From positions 186,001 to 250,000 of the forward strand of contig NZ_JACHJK010000002.1 in the NCBI RefSeq assembly GCF_014203595.1: a stretch of 64,000 nucleotides of DNA, in the 5' to 3' direction. The notes under the pieces are model-generated. The model ran no database searches, was not told where the DNA came from, and saw nothing but the letters and a program-made list of their open reading frames with translations. Shown in pieces: positions 24,981-33,242 of this stretch. The stretch is from Streptomyces echinatus (GTDB lineage: Bacteria; Actinomycetota; Actinomycetes; Streptomycetales; Streptomycetaceae). The translations under genes were made by a program, and so were the position numbers. Position 1 is the first letter of the stretch, and the number at the start of each line of letters is the position of its first letter.

Positions 24981-26612
24981 ATGAGCCTTCCTCTGATCCC
25001 CGCGCCCGCCACGGCGACCGTCCATGAAGGAACGCTGCTCGTCAGCGAGGCCCTCGGCGTCGTCGCGTCGGGTGAGCTCTCGGACGCAGCCGCGCGATTC
25101 GTGGCGGACGTCCGGACCGACTCCGGCATCGCCCTCACCTCCGTCCCTGGGGCAGCGACCGCCCACGGCCCCCACATCACACTGCTGATCGACAAGACCG
25201 ATATCGACGACGTCGCACCCGCCGCGGGCCTGCGGGCCGACGGCAAGGCGATCACCGGCGACGCCGACGAACGGCATGGCCTGGAGATCACCAGTGAGGG
25301 CGCGCGCGTATGGGGCCCGACGCCCGAGGCGGTGCACCGCGGGCTCACCTCGCTGCGGCAGCTCATCGCCGCCCATGCGCAGGACGGCACCGCCGCTCTG
25401 CCGGCCGTCCGGATCATCGACGGTCCCCGATTCGCCTGGCGCGGACTCTCCCTTGACGTCGTACGGACCTTCCACGGACCCGACGTGATCCGCCGGGTCG
25501 TCGACATGTGCTCACTGCACAAGGTGAACGTGCTCCACCTCCACCTCACCGACGACCAGGGGTGGCGGATCGAGGTGCCTTCGCGGCCCACGCTGACCGA
25601 GGTCGGTGCCCGTGGCGCGAGCGGCGACCGTCCGGGCGGCTACTTCTCCCGCACCGAGATGGCCGATCTCGTGGCCTACGCGGCCGAGCGCTTCGTGACG
25701 GTGGTCCCGGAGATCGGCATGCCCGGCCATGCCACCGCAGCGATCAGTTCCTGCCCCGAACTCGCGCCTGCAGAAGCCCACTCCGTCGACCTCGGTGACG
25801 GGACCAGCTTCGGCCTCGACGGCCTCGACCCCGCTCGAACCGAGACGTGGGCGTTCGTCGAGGACGTCCTCGACGCCGTGATCCCGCAGTTCCCGCACAG
25901 CGCGTATGTGCACATCGGCGGGGACGAGGCGTACATGCCCGACGAGGTGCACGCCGCGTTCGTCGGGCGGGCCGCCGAGCTGGTGCGTGCCCGAGGCAAG
26001 CGGGTGGTCGGCTGGCAGGAGATCGCCCGCGCCTCCCTCAGCTCCGCTGACGTGGTGCAGTACTGGATGGAGGCGGCCGAGGTCGAGGCCACCATCGCCG
26101 GCGAGGCCCTGAAGCAGATGGCGCCGCCGGAACTGCTGCCGATCCTGATCGGCAACCTGAAGAAGGCGCAGCACGACGTGCCCAGCGCACTCGCCCTGGG
26201 CACCCGGCTGCTCATCTCCCCCTCCGCCTGGTTGTACTTCGACCGGCCGCACGCCGACGCGTCGTCCGACGCGGCTCAGGAGGAGGCGCGAGGGCGGGTC
26301 GGCATGCCGCTGTATCCCGCGAAATCGATCCGTGCCGGCCTCGAATGGGACCCGGTCGACGACACACCGGGAGTGGAGAGCGACGCACAGATCGCGGGCG
26401 TCGAAGCGGCCATGTGGTGCGAGACCGTGGAAACCCGGGACGAGCTCGAGTTCATGCTTCTCCCTCGCCTCAGCGGCCTGGCGGAGAAGGCATGGGCACG
26501 GCGGAAGCCCGCCGACTGGAACGACTACGCCGCCCGCCTCGGGCACCAGTCCGCCCTCTGGCAGCGGCGCGGCTGGAACTGGCTCCGCTCAGTGGAGATC
26601 GACTGGGCGTAG
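24981..26612 (+). CDS. Glycoside hydrolase family 20 beta-N-acetylhexosaminidase-like enzyme
   Basis: A protein of 543 residues with AGGAA ahead of ATG 24981. An N-terminal GH20b-like domain (residues 1-140) precedes the catalytic barrel: RFAWRGLSLDV, HLHLTDDQGWRIEV, PEIGMPGHATAA, and the catalytic pair Asp315-Glu316 in HIGGDEAY, where Asp orients the substrate 2-acetamido group. It should release terminal beta-GlcNAc or GalNAc. There is no signal peptide, so it acts on imported material. It is last in the TetR-controlled operon, 147 bases after the SGNH gene. Confidence 0.92.
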   Translation: MSLPLIPAPATATVHEGTLLVSEALGVVASGELSDAAARFVADVRTDSGIALTSVPGAATAHGPHITLLIDKTDIDDVAPAAGLRADGKAITGDADERHGLEITSEGARVWGPTPEAVHRGLTSLRQLIAAHAQDGTAALPAVRIIDGPRFAWRGLSLDVVRTFHGPDVIRRVVDMCSLHKVNVLHLHLTDDQGWRIEVPSRPTLTEVGARGASGDRPGGYFSRTEMADLVAYAAERFVTVVPEIGMPGHATAAISSCPELAPAEAHSVDLGDGTSFGLDGLDPARTETWAFVEDVLDAVIPQFPHSAYVHIGGDEAYMPDEVHAAFVGRAAELVRARGKRVVGWQEIARASLSSADVVQYWMEAAEVEATIAGEALKQMAPPELLPILIGNLKKAQHDVPSALALGTRLLISPSAWLYFDRPHADASSDAAQEEARGRVGMPLYPAKSIRAGLEWDPVDDTPGVESDAQIAGVEAAMWCETVETRDELEFMLLPRLSGLAEKAWARRKPADWNDYAARLGHQSALWQRRGWNWLRSVEIDWA

Positions 26613-26787
26613 AGGTCCCATGCCCTGGCCGCCCTCATCCAACCGTCGATGAACAGTGCCGCCCTCGCCGCATGCCTGCTGGCCATCGTCACCTGCGGCC
26701 TGCCCACCCGCGTCAAGCAAGCCGCCTACGCCGCAACCGTTGGCAGCAGCTGGACACTCGCCTCTCGGCTCCGCGGTACGGTGGGAG

Positions 26788-27549
26788 ATGTCGTGGATGT
26801 CGCATGCCGTGGTCACCGCACTGCTGGTCGCAGGCGTGGTGATCGCCGTTCGTCTGCTGTGGCTGTACTCGGTGCCCTACCTTCTCCGTGCCATCGACCG
26901 CCGCCCCATCCAGCGCACGCTGCGCTCCGGCGCCCGGGAAAGATTCCCCCTCGCCTGGAGCGGGGTGCGCGGGGCCGTGTCACTGGCGGCCGCCCTCAGT
27001 GTCCCCGCCACCACGGCCGCGGGCCGGCCGCTCGCAGGACACGGCCTGCTGGTCTTCACCGCCGTGGCCGTCATCCTGCTCACCCTGGTCGTCCAGGGCA
27101 CGACCATGCCCGCGGTGATCCGATGGGCCGGACTGCGCGGCGACCTCGACGAGACCACCGAGGAACGCCGCGCCCATCGTCAGATCGTCACAGCCGCGCT
27201 GGAAGCCCTTCCCGACCACGCCGACCGCCTGGATACGCCGCCGGAGACCACCGACGCCATCCGGAGCGAACTGCGCCAGTACGCCGCCGAGGACCCAGGA
27301 CCGTTCGATGCCGGACCCGGCGTGCGGTCCGGGCTCGAACTGCGCCACACCCTGATCGGCGTCAAACGCAGCGCCCTGATCCGCCTGCGCGACCAGCGCA
27401 CCATTGACGACATCGTCCTGCGCCGGCTGCAGTCGGTCCTGGACAACGAGGAAATCAGGATCGAGCTGGCCCTGCGTGCCTTCTCCGACCGACCGCCCCC
27501 ACCACCCGACGGCACGGCCGCTCCGAGCGGCAGGGCGCCCGGGGCGTGA
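26788..27549 (+). pseudogene. 5'-truncated Na+/H+ antiporter (CPA1/NhaP-like) remnant
   Basis: The 253 codons from ATG 26788 encode the C-terminal part of a CPA1 antiporter: a TM segment (VVTALLVAGVVIAVRLLW), the family signature AWSGVRGAVSLAAALSVP, two further TM segments and the usual cytoplasmic helical tail. Roughly the first 300 residues, including the ion-binding Asp pair, are missing, and nothing upstream in any frame restores them. The join lies near 26780, just after the GH20 gene. Even if translated, it should not transport. It marks the left edge of a rearranged zone. Confidence 0.7.
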
Positions 27550-27607
27550 CCGGCCGCGTCCAGTCCTGGGACCTGGTCTTCCGCCGGCAAGCAGCCGCGT
27601 CGCGCAC

Positions 27608-27643
27608 GCCCTGCTGAACCTGGGTCTGACTGGTCCACCTTCA
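27608..27643 (+). promoter_or_regulatory. Conserved 36-base box upstream of the MmyB-type regulator (copy 1)
   Basis: This stretch (core GGTCTGACTGGTCCACC) occurs again in inverted orientation at 32944-32979 with 35 of 36 bases identical. In both places it ends about 37-38 bases before the start codon of an MmyB-type XRE gene. Conservation well beyond the surrounding noncoding DNA suggests a promoter or autoregulatory operator duplicated with the gene. Confidence 0.5.
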
Positions 27644-27680
27644 GCACCCGTGACGCCGTCGTGGTGGTATCACTGGATGC

Positions 27681-28568
27681 ATGGACCAAACCGGCGAGCT
27701 CGGTCACTTCCTGCGCTCGCGCCGAGCCCGGCTCCGTCCCGATGATGCGGGGGTCGCCTTCGGCGGCGGCGCGCGCCGGGTGCCCGGACTGCGCCGCGAG
27801 GAGGTCGCGCGCCTGGCCGGGGTGAGTACGGACTATTACGCCCGTCTCGAACAGGGCCGGCACCCCCACGTCTCCGAGACCGTGCTGGAGGCAGTGGCCC
27901 GCGCCCTGCGCCTGGACGACACCGAACGCGGCTACCTCTTCGAACTCGCCCGGCCCAAGCCCCCCGGCCCGGACAGGCGCCGTCCGGCCCTGGTACCGCG
28001 CGTGCGTCCGGCGGTCCACCAGATGCTGGACGTCCTGAACGATGTCTCACCAGCCCTGGTCCTCAACCACCGCAGCGACGTCCTGGCGGTCAACCATCTT
28101 GCCAATGCGCTGATCACCGACTTCGACGCACTGCCGTACCGCGACCGTAACTTCGCCCGGTTCGTCCTGCTCCACCCCGCGGCGCAGGACCTGTACCAGG
28201 ACTGGGACCAGGTCGCGGAGGCGTTCGTCGCCAGTCTGCGTCTGGCCGCCGGGCGCCATCCCGACGACCGCCTGCTGAACGAACTCGTCGGGGAACTGTC
28301 CATCAAGGTTCCCGGGTTCTCCAACTGGTGGGCCGGGCACGGTGTGGACCAGTGCGCCCACGGTACCCGGCGCCTCCTTCATCCCGTGGTCGGCGAACTC
28401 ACCCTCTCCTACGAGATTCTGGCCCTGCCCGCCGACCCTGACCTGAGTATCTGCCTCTACACCGCGGAGCCTGGTTCCGCGTCTGCGGAGACGCTGCGCA
28501 TGCTCGCCAGCTGGAGTGCCCCGACGTGCGTACGGGGGCACGGCTCTTCCGAGGCACCCTCAAGTTGA
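27681..28568 (+). CDS. XRE-family regulator with MmyB-type ligand domain (copy 1)
   Basis: A protein of 295 residues. Helix-turn-helix at about residues 10-75 (LRREEVARLAGVSTDYYARL). The MmyB-like PAS-type domain (residues 105-280) shows QMLDVLNDVSPALVLNHRSDVLAVN, FVLLHPAAQDLY and a C-terminal YTAEPGSASAETLRML. The domain has been reported to bind fatty-acid-like ligands in a related protein. A paralogue of very high similarity lies at 32003-32905 on the other strand. It is convergent with an SDR oxidoreductase, a common partner or target of such regulators. Confidence 0.9.
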   Translation: MDQTGELGHFLRSRRARLRPDDAGVAFGGGARRVPGLRREEVARLAGVSTDYYARLEQGRHPHVSETVLEAVARALRLDDTERGYLFELARPKPPGPDRRRPALVPRVRPAVHQMLDVLNDVSPALVLNHRSDVLAVNHLANALITDFDALPYRDRNFARFVLLHPAAQDLYQDWDQVAEAFVASLRLAAGRHPDDRLLNELVGELSIKVPGFSNWWAGHGVDQCAHGTRRLLHPVVGELTLSYEILALPADPDLSICLYTAEPGSASAETLRMLASWSAPTCVRGHGSSEAPSS

Positions 28569-28678
28569 CTTCCAAGGACCGCCCGGGAGTTTTGGCTCAA
28601 GTGCGAGCTACGGCAGCCCCCCTTCCGCCGGTGGCGGTGGAACGGATGCCACGAGTTCGGTGCTGCTCTTGTGAGTGC

Positions 28679-29665
28679 TCATGCGCCCATTGCCGCGAGG
28701 GACAGTTCCCACAGGCGGTCGGCGGCGTCCGGGTCGAGCGCGTACGGGGCCACCCCGCCGGCGGAGGTTCCCACGGCCTGGAGCGTCAGCTTCTCCGCCT
28801 CGTTGTTGTCCTCGAAGTAGCGGCCGCCAATGCCCTCCAGCAGGGGTGAGGCCGCGACCAGCACGCTGGTCGCGGCGCCCTGGGGAATCGTCTTGAACCG
28901 GAACGGCGCGCCCTGGATCGAGCCGAGTTCTCCGGCCGCCTCGGCGGCGCGCAGCTGTGTGAATTGTTCCGGATCCATGTAGCGCGACAGGTTCGTTCCC
29001 AGGATCACGCCGGGGTGGACGGCGTTGGCGGTGATCCCGTCGGCCGCCCAGCGGCTGGTCGCTTCGACCGCGAAGAGAACGTTGGCGGTCTTGGACTGCC
29101 CGTAGGCGAGCCACGGGTCGTAGGGACGGGCGGTGAAGTTGATGTCGTCGAACCCGACGGGCGAGGCGTGGTGGCCGCGGGAGCTCAGCGACACGATGCG
29201 CGCGTTGCCGGCCGCCGTGAGCGCGTCGTGCAGGCCGAGCGCGAGCGCGAAGTGGCCGAGATGGTTGGATGCGAACTGCAGTTCCCAGCCGTCCGGAGTG
29301 CGTTCGAGCGTGGGCAGCGCCATCACGCCGGCGTTGTTGACGAGGATGTGCAGGGGCCCGGACCAGGCACTCGTGAAGGCGGCGATCGACGCCCTGTCGG
29401 CGAGGTCGAGCCGGCCGACATGGACGGCGTCGTTTCCGGTGGCCTTGCGGATGTCGGTGGCGGTCTGCTCGCCGGCGTCCGTGTTGCGGACCGCGAGGGT
29501 GACCGAGGCGCCGGCGCTTGCGAGGGCGCGGGCGGTCTCGGCGCCGAGCCCCGAAGCGGCGCCGGTGACGACCGCGTGCTTTCCGGTGAGGTCGACACCT
29601 TCGATGACCTCGGTGGCCGTCGACTCTTCTCCGAAGGGGGTGCGGATGGGCTGGGTGGTTGTCAT
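28679..29665 (-). CDS. Short-chain dehydrogenase/reductase
   Basis: A protein of 328 residues from ATG 29665. Classical SDR of the retinol-dehydrogenase/WWOX-like type: cofactor motif TGAASGLGAETA, NNAGVM, and the catalytic Tyr-x-x-x-Lys as YGQSKTANVLF with an upstream SLSSRGHH Ser. It reduces or oxidises a carbonyl or alcohol with NAD(P). It is the last gene of a leftward group of redox genes (LLM enzyme, SnoaL-like protein, broken MDR gene). Its leader resembles the sequence just after the second MmyB-type gene (see findings). Confidence 0.9.
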   Translation of the reverse strand: MTTTQPIRTPFGEESTATEVIEGVDLTGKHAVVTGAASGLGAETARALASAGASVTLAVRNTDAGEQTATDIRKATGNDAVHVGRLDLADRASIAAFTSAWSGPLHILVNNAGVMALPTLERTPDGWELQFASNHLGHFALALGLHDALTAAGNARIVSLSSRGHHASPVGFDDINFTARPYDPWLAYGQSKTANVLFAVEATSRWAADGITANAVHPGVILGTNLSRYMDPEQFTQLRAAEAAGELGSIQGAPFRFKTIPQGAATSVLVAASPLLEGIGGRYFEDNNEAEKLTLQAVGTSAGGVAPYALDPDAADRLWELSLAAMGA

Positions 29666-29768
29666 GATCTCAATTCCTGGTCATCGGTCGGTTGCTTTTC
29701 CCTCGCCTGAACACGTGAGGGAGGCGGTCCGGCACACCTGGTGCAGGCACGCCGGGGGAACGGGGAGC

Positions 29769-30404
29769 TCACGCCCGGTGCTCGAGTCCGAGGACGAGCT
29801 TTCCGGTGTTCTTGCCAGTGAGAAGGCGTCTGAGCGTGGCCGGGAACGTCTCGATGTCGCCGTGCACCGTGTCCTCCAGGCTCGTCAGCCGGCCGTCGGC
29901 CAGCCAGTGCGACATCTGTTCCATGGCCTCGGGATACCGGTCGGCGAATGCCGGGACAGCGACGCCTGCCATCGACGCGCCCCGGTACAGCAGGGAGCCC
30001 GAAGTAGGCGGTCATGCCGGTCATGCCCAGGACGCCGAGATACGCCGCGAGCGACCGGCCCTCCTCGGGGTGCACTTTGCAGATCCCGGTTCCGTCCGAC
30101 AGGGCGAACTCCTGCACGCAGAAGGTGCCGTGGACGAAGTCGCCCTCCGCGAAGCCGGGGTGGCGGGAGCCCACAACCTGCTCGATCGTGATCGCCCGCA
30201 TGACCGCTCCGATCTCCACCGGAGTGACGTGTCCTGCGTTCATCCAGCGCGCATGGCAGGGGCGATCGACAGGTGTGTGACCTTCACCAGGAACTCGCCG
30301 CCGCCGGGCACGGGGACGGGTGTCCGGACGAGCTCGAGGTCGGAATCGTCGAAGGGGCCGGCCGGGCGGGCCTAGAGGCGGAACTGGCGATTGGTACCGG
30401 TCGT
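29769..30404 (-). pseudogene. Decayed medium-chain NADP-dependent oxidoreductase (MDR, YncB-like)
   Basis: Pieces of one MDR gene are readable in order on the minus strand. The N-terminus (TGTNRQFRL, then ARPAGPFDDSDLELVR) begins with ACG where ATG is expected (30404) and has TAG at codon 11. A 1-base deletion near 30247 shifts frame between APAMRA and WMNAGHVTPVEIG. The middle part (FVHGTFCVQEFALSDG to GMTGMTAYFGL) then jumps, with loss of most of the Rossmann domain, to the C-terminus (MAGVAVPAFADRYPEAMEQM to KLVLGLEHRA). Four independent lesions make this a clear pseudogene. It lies between the SDR and SnoaL-like genes. Confidence 0.75.
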
Positions 30405-30410
30405 CCCGGC

Positions 30411-30815
30411 TCACCCCGCCCGGTCGGGCGGGAAGTGGTCACCGAACATCGGGAGGCCGCTTGCGGACTCAGCGCGGCTCGCCTCGTCCTCCCAGACATC
30501 CCAGTGTTCGGTCAGTCTGCCGTTCTCGACGTGTACGACATCGGCCACGACGGCGGCAGCGTCGCCGGTGCCTGAGTACCGGCCGTAGAGCATCACGTAG
30601 TCGCCCTCGGCGACGGCGAGCTGGTTGTCGTAGCGCAGGGTGGCCGGCAGCGCGCGGACCAGGTCGAACAGGCCCTCCCGCCCCGGCGGGATGTGCCGGC
30701 TGTGCTGACGGTAGTCCTCTGACCAGAACTCCTGTGCGGCCTCGTAGTCGCGCTTGCCGAAGAGTGTGTCGAAGGCCGTCAGAACGAGCTCTCTGTTCTG
30801 CTCGGGTGTGGACAT
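30411..30815 (-). CDS. SnoaL-like / nuclear transport factor 2-fold protein
   Basis: A protein of 134 residues from ATG 30815 with GGAG 7 bases upstream. The NTF2-like cone is indicated by FDTLFGKRDYEAAQEFWSED, YRQHSRHIPPGREG and the last strands ADVVHVENGRLTEHWDVWED. Such proteins act as polyketide cyclases, isomerases or detoxifying enzymes; most are uncharacterised. It is next to a flavin-dependent oxidoreductase on the same strand, suggesting a shared small-molecule redox role. Confidence 0.85.
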   Translation of the reverse strand: MSTPEQNRELVLTAFDTLFGKRDYEAAQEFWSEDYRQHSRHIPPGREGLFDLVRALPATLRYDNQLAVAEGDYVMLYGRYSGTGDAAAVVADVVHVENGRLTEHWDVWEDEASRAESASGLPMFGDHFPPDRAG

Positions 30816-30858
30816 GCGGTGCTCCAGAGGATGGTGGTGATGCGTGCTCCGGACGTCG

Positions 30859-31773
30859 TCACGTGTGCGGCTGCGCACTCTTCGCGGTGACGCCGGTGAG
30901 GTCGGCGAGATGGCGCCACCGGGTGAGCGGCGGGATATCGCCTTTCTCGCCGGTGACGAGCTGCAGGGCCAGGTGGTCGGCGCCGGCGGTGTGGAACTCG
31001 GTCAGACGCTTGCTGATCGCGTCGTCGGTGCCCCAGGCCACCAGGGAGTCGACCAGGCGGTCGCTGCCGCCGCCGGTGAAGTCTTCCTCGGTGAAGCCGA
31101 GGCGTTCGAAGTTCGCGGTGTAGTTGGGCAGCCGGAAGTACAGGTCGAGGAAGTCACGTGCGACGCCACGTGCCCGGACGGGGTCGCTCTCCAGCACCAC
31201 GGTGACCACGGGAGCCAGGAGCGGTCTGTCACCCAGGGCCTCCCGGGCCCGCTCGATGTATCCGGGGGCGACCAAGGCGGGGTGGGCGCCGGCAGCCCGG
31301 TCGCGGGCGAGACGCAGCATCCTCGGTCCGAGCGCCGCGAGGATCCGGCGGTCGGCCGGGACGGGGACCGCCGCGTCGTCCAGGGCGTCGAGGTAGCCGA
31401 CCATCGTGGAGTATGGCCGCTGGTAGTTCTGGGCCAGCTCCGCGTGGCTCGCGCCCAGGCCCAGGAGGAACCGGCCGGGATCAGCCTCCTCCAGCTCGGC
31501 CCGCTGCCGGGCCACCGTGCCGGCGTCCTCGTTCCAGATGTTGAGGATGCCGGTGGCCAGGGCGATGCGTCCGGTGGACCCGGCCAGCGCGGCAGCGTGG
31601 CGCACACTGCTGTTACCCCCGAGCCAGATCGCGCCGAAACCCAGGTCTTCCAGCCCGACCGCCGCGCGTTGGCGCTGGTCCTGAAGCGCCGGGTCTTCGG
31701 AGCGCAGTTCGTGGCTGAAGATTCCGAAGCGGCCCAGGGACTGCTGGGGTGCGGTGCAAGGCGGAGAGTCCAT
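30859..31773 (-). CDS. LLM-class flavin/F420-dependent oxidoreductase
   Basis: A protein of 304 residues. Luciferase-like barrel: LEDLGFGAIWLGG, IALATGILNIW, RFLLGLGASHAELAQ and ILAALGPRMLRLARDRAAG. The length and the ILAALGPRML motif resemble the actinobacterial TIGR03620-type subgroup thought to use F420. It catalyses a hydride transfer on an unknown substrate. It is first of the leftward redox group; an MmyB-type regulator gene lies upstream on the same strand. Confidence 0.85.
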   Translation of the reverse strand: MDSPPCTAPQQSLGRFGIFSHELRSEDPALQDQRQRAAVGLEDLGFGAIWLGGNSSVRHAAALAGSTGRIALATGILNIWNEDAGTVARQRAELEEADPGRFLLGLGASHAELAQNYQRPYSTMVGYLDALDDAAVPVPADRRILAALGPRMLRLARDRAAGAHPALVAPGYIERAREALGDRPLLAPVVTVVLESDPVRARGVARDFLDLYFRLPNYTANFERLGFTEEDFTGGGSDRLVDSLVAWGTDDAISKRLTEFHTAGADHLALQLVTGEKGDIPPLTRWRHLADLTGVTAKSAQPHT

Positions 31774-31852
31774 CGTCTGTTCCTCACTGGAACGAACGCG
31801 TTATTCGTGCTGCGGTTAGGTGCGTGTGGACCTTCCCTGGTCAGGAGGGGTG

Positions 31853-31984
31853 TCATGCCGTGCCCTGCACTGGTCGGGCCGCCGTTGCCGCGACTCGGCC
31901 GAGGGCCTGGAATGCGGCCTCGCCGATGGCGAACCCGGGCGGTGTCCTCGCGGCGTGGCGTCGGACGCGCTCGACGGCTTTCAC
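31853..31984 (-). CDS. Hypothetical 43-residue ORF downstream of MmyB-type regulator copy 2
   Basis: GTG 31984 has a GAGG site 5 bases upstream and starts 18 bases after the regulator stop. The peptide is basic and Ala/Arg-rich (VKAVERVRRHAARTPPGFA at the start) and matches nothing I recognise. Its 39-base leader is 28/39 identical to the leader of the SDR gene at 29665, so it may be the residue of a lost gene start rather than a functional gene. Confidence 0.25.
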   Translation of the reverse strand: MKAVERVRRHAARTPPGFAIGEAAFQALGRVAATAARPVQGTA

Positions 31985-32002
31985 GACCTCAACTCGTAGT
32001 CA

Positions 32003-32905
32003 TCAATCGGCTGTCTGTTCCTCATCAGTTGGACGGTGCCTGGGAGGGGCGGCCGCGTGTGTGTTCGTCGGCGTGGTCCAGCTGGCGAGCAGGCGGAGTG
32101 TTTCCGCGGAGGCGGAGCCGGGTTCGGTGGTGTAGAGCACGATGCTCTGGTCAGGGTCAGCGGGCAGGGCCAGCGTTTCGTAGGAGAGGGTGAGTTCGCC
32201 GACCACGGGATGGTCGAGGCGTTGGGTGCCGTGGGCGCACTGGTCCACGCGGTGACCGGCCCACCAGGCGGAGAACTCGGGCACCTTGATGGACAGCTCC
32301 CCGACGAGTTCGTTCAGCACGCGGTCGTCGGGATGGCGTCCGGCGGCCAGACGCAGGCTGGCGGCGAAGGTCTCCGCGACCTGGCCCCAGTCTGTGTACA
32401 GATCACGGGCGGCGGGGTGGAGCAGGACGAATCGGGCGAGGTTGCGGTCACGGTGCGGCAGTGCGTCGAAGTCGGTGATCACCGCCTTGGCCAGGTGATT
32501 GGCGCCCAGGACGTCACTGCGGTGGTTGAGGACGACGGCCGGCGAGACATCGTTGAGGACATCCAGCATCTGATGGACCGGCTGCCGCACGCGTGGTGCG
32601 CGGACAGGACGGCGCCGGCCGGGTGTCCTGTGCCGGGCGAGTTCGAAGAGGTAGCCACGCTCGGTGTCGTCCAGGCGCAGGGCGCGGGCCACTGCCTCCA
32701 GCACCGTCTCCGAGACGTGGGGGTGCCGGCCCCGTTCGAGACGGGCGTAGTAGTCCGTACTCACCCCGGCCAGATGTGCGACTTCCTCGCGGCGCAGTCC
32801 AGGCACCCGGCGCGGTCCGCCGCCGAAAGCCGCCCCCGCGTTCTCGGGACGCAGACGGGCTCGGCGCGAGCGCAGGAAGTCACCCAGTTCGCCGTTGTGG
32901 TTCAT
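32003..32905 (-). CDS. XRE-family regulator with MmyB-type ligand domain (copy 2)
   Basis: A protein of 300 residues, aligned with copy 1 (27681-28568) almost without gaps and identical over long stretches in both the helix-turn-helix (VSTDYYARLE, SETVLEAVARALRLDDTERG) and the ligand domain (GELSIKVP, VDQCAHGT, VVGELTLSYE). The C-terminal tails diverge. It is divergent from a metallo-beta-lactamase-fold gene across a 337-base spacer, which it probably regulates. The two copies form an inverted pair about 5.3 kb across. Confidence 0.9.
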   Translation of the reverse strand: MNHNGELGDFLRSRRARLRPENAGAAFGGGPRRVPGLRREEVAHLAGVSTDYYARLERGRHPHVSETVLEAVARALRLDDTERGYLFELARHRTPGRRRPVRAPRVRQPVHQMLDVLNDVSPAVVLNHRSDVLGANHLAKAVITDFDALPHRDRNLARFVLLHPAARDLYTDWGQVAETFAASLRLAAGRHPDDRVLNELVGELSIKVPEFSAWWAGHRVDQCAHGTQRLDHPVVGELTLSYETLALPADPDQSIVLYTTEPGSASAETLRLLASWTTPTNTHAAAPPRHRPTDEEQTAD

Positions 32906-33242
32906 GCGGCCAGTGTGCTCCCCATGGCGGCGTGACGGGCCGGTGAAGGTGGACCAGTCAGACCTAGGTTCAGCAGGGCGCCCTTGGAGCGCCCACACAC
33001 ACGCAAAGCAGGTCATGCTGACTGAAAAGCGACGACCTTCTCCGGCGAGCAAGCCAGAGGACCTCCCTGCACTGGGGCCGGGGAAAGGAGCGGCTGTCCC
33101 GCACTGGCCTGCTGTCGCCTCGAAGACCACGCTGCCGCAGGCCCGGCCCGAGCCGGCCCTCACACGACCCCTGGAACCCCATCACAAGCCACCCTCCGCC
33201 CCCGTCCCCGTCCCCGGCGCGGGCCACCCAAAGGAGATTGCC
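32906..33242. promoter_or_regulatory. Divergent intergenic region between MmyB-type copy 2 and the MBL gene
   Basis: These 337 bases hold no convincing gene. At 32944-32979 lies the second copy of the conserved 36-base box (minus orientation), containing the palindrome ACCTAGGT. An AAAGGAG ribosome site precedes the MBL start at 33243. Both divergent promoters must lie here, but I cannot place -35/-10 boxes with confidence. Confidence 0.5.
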
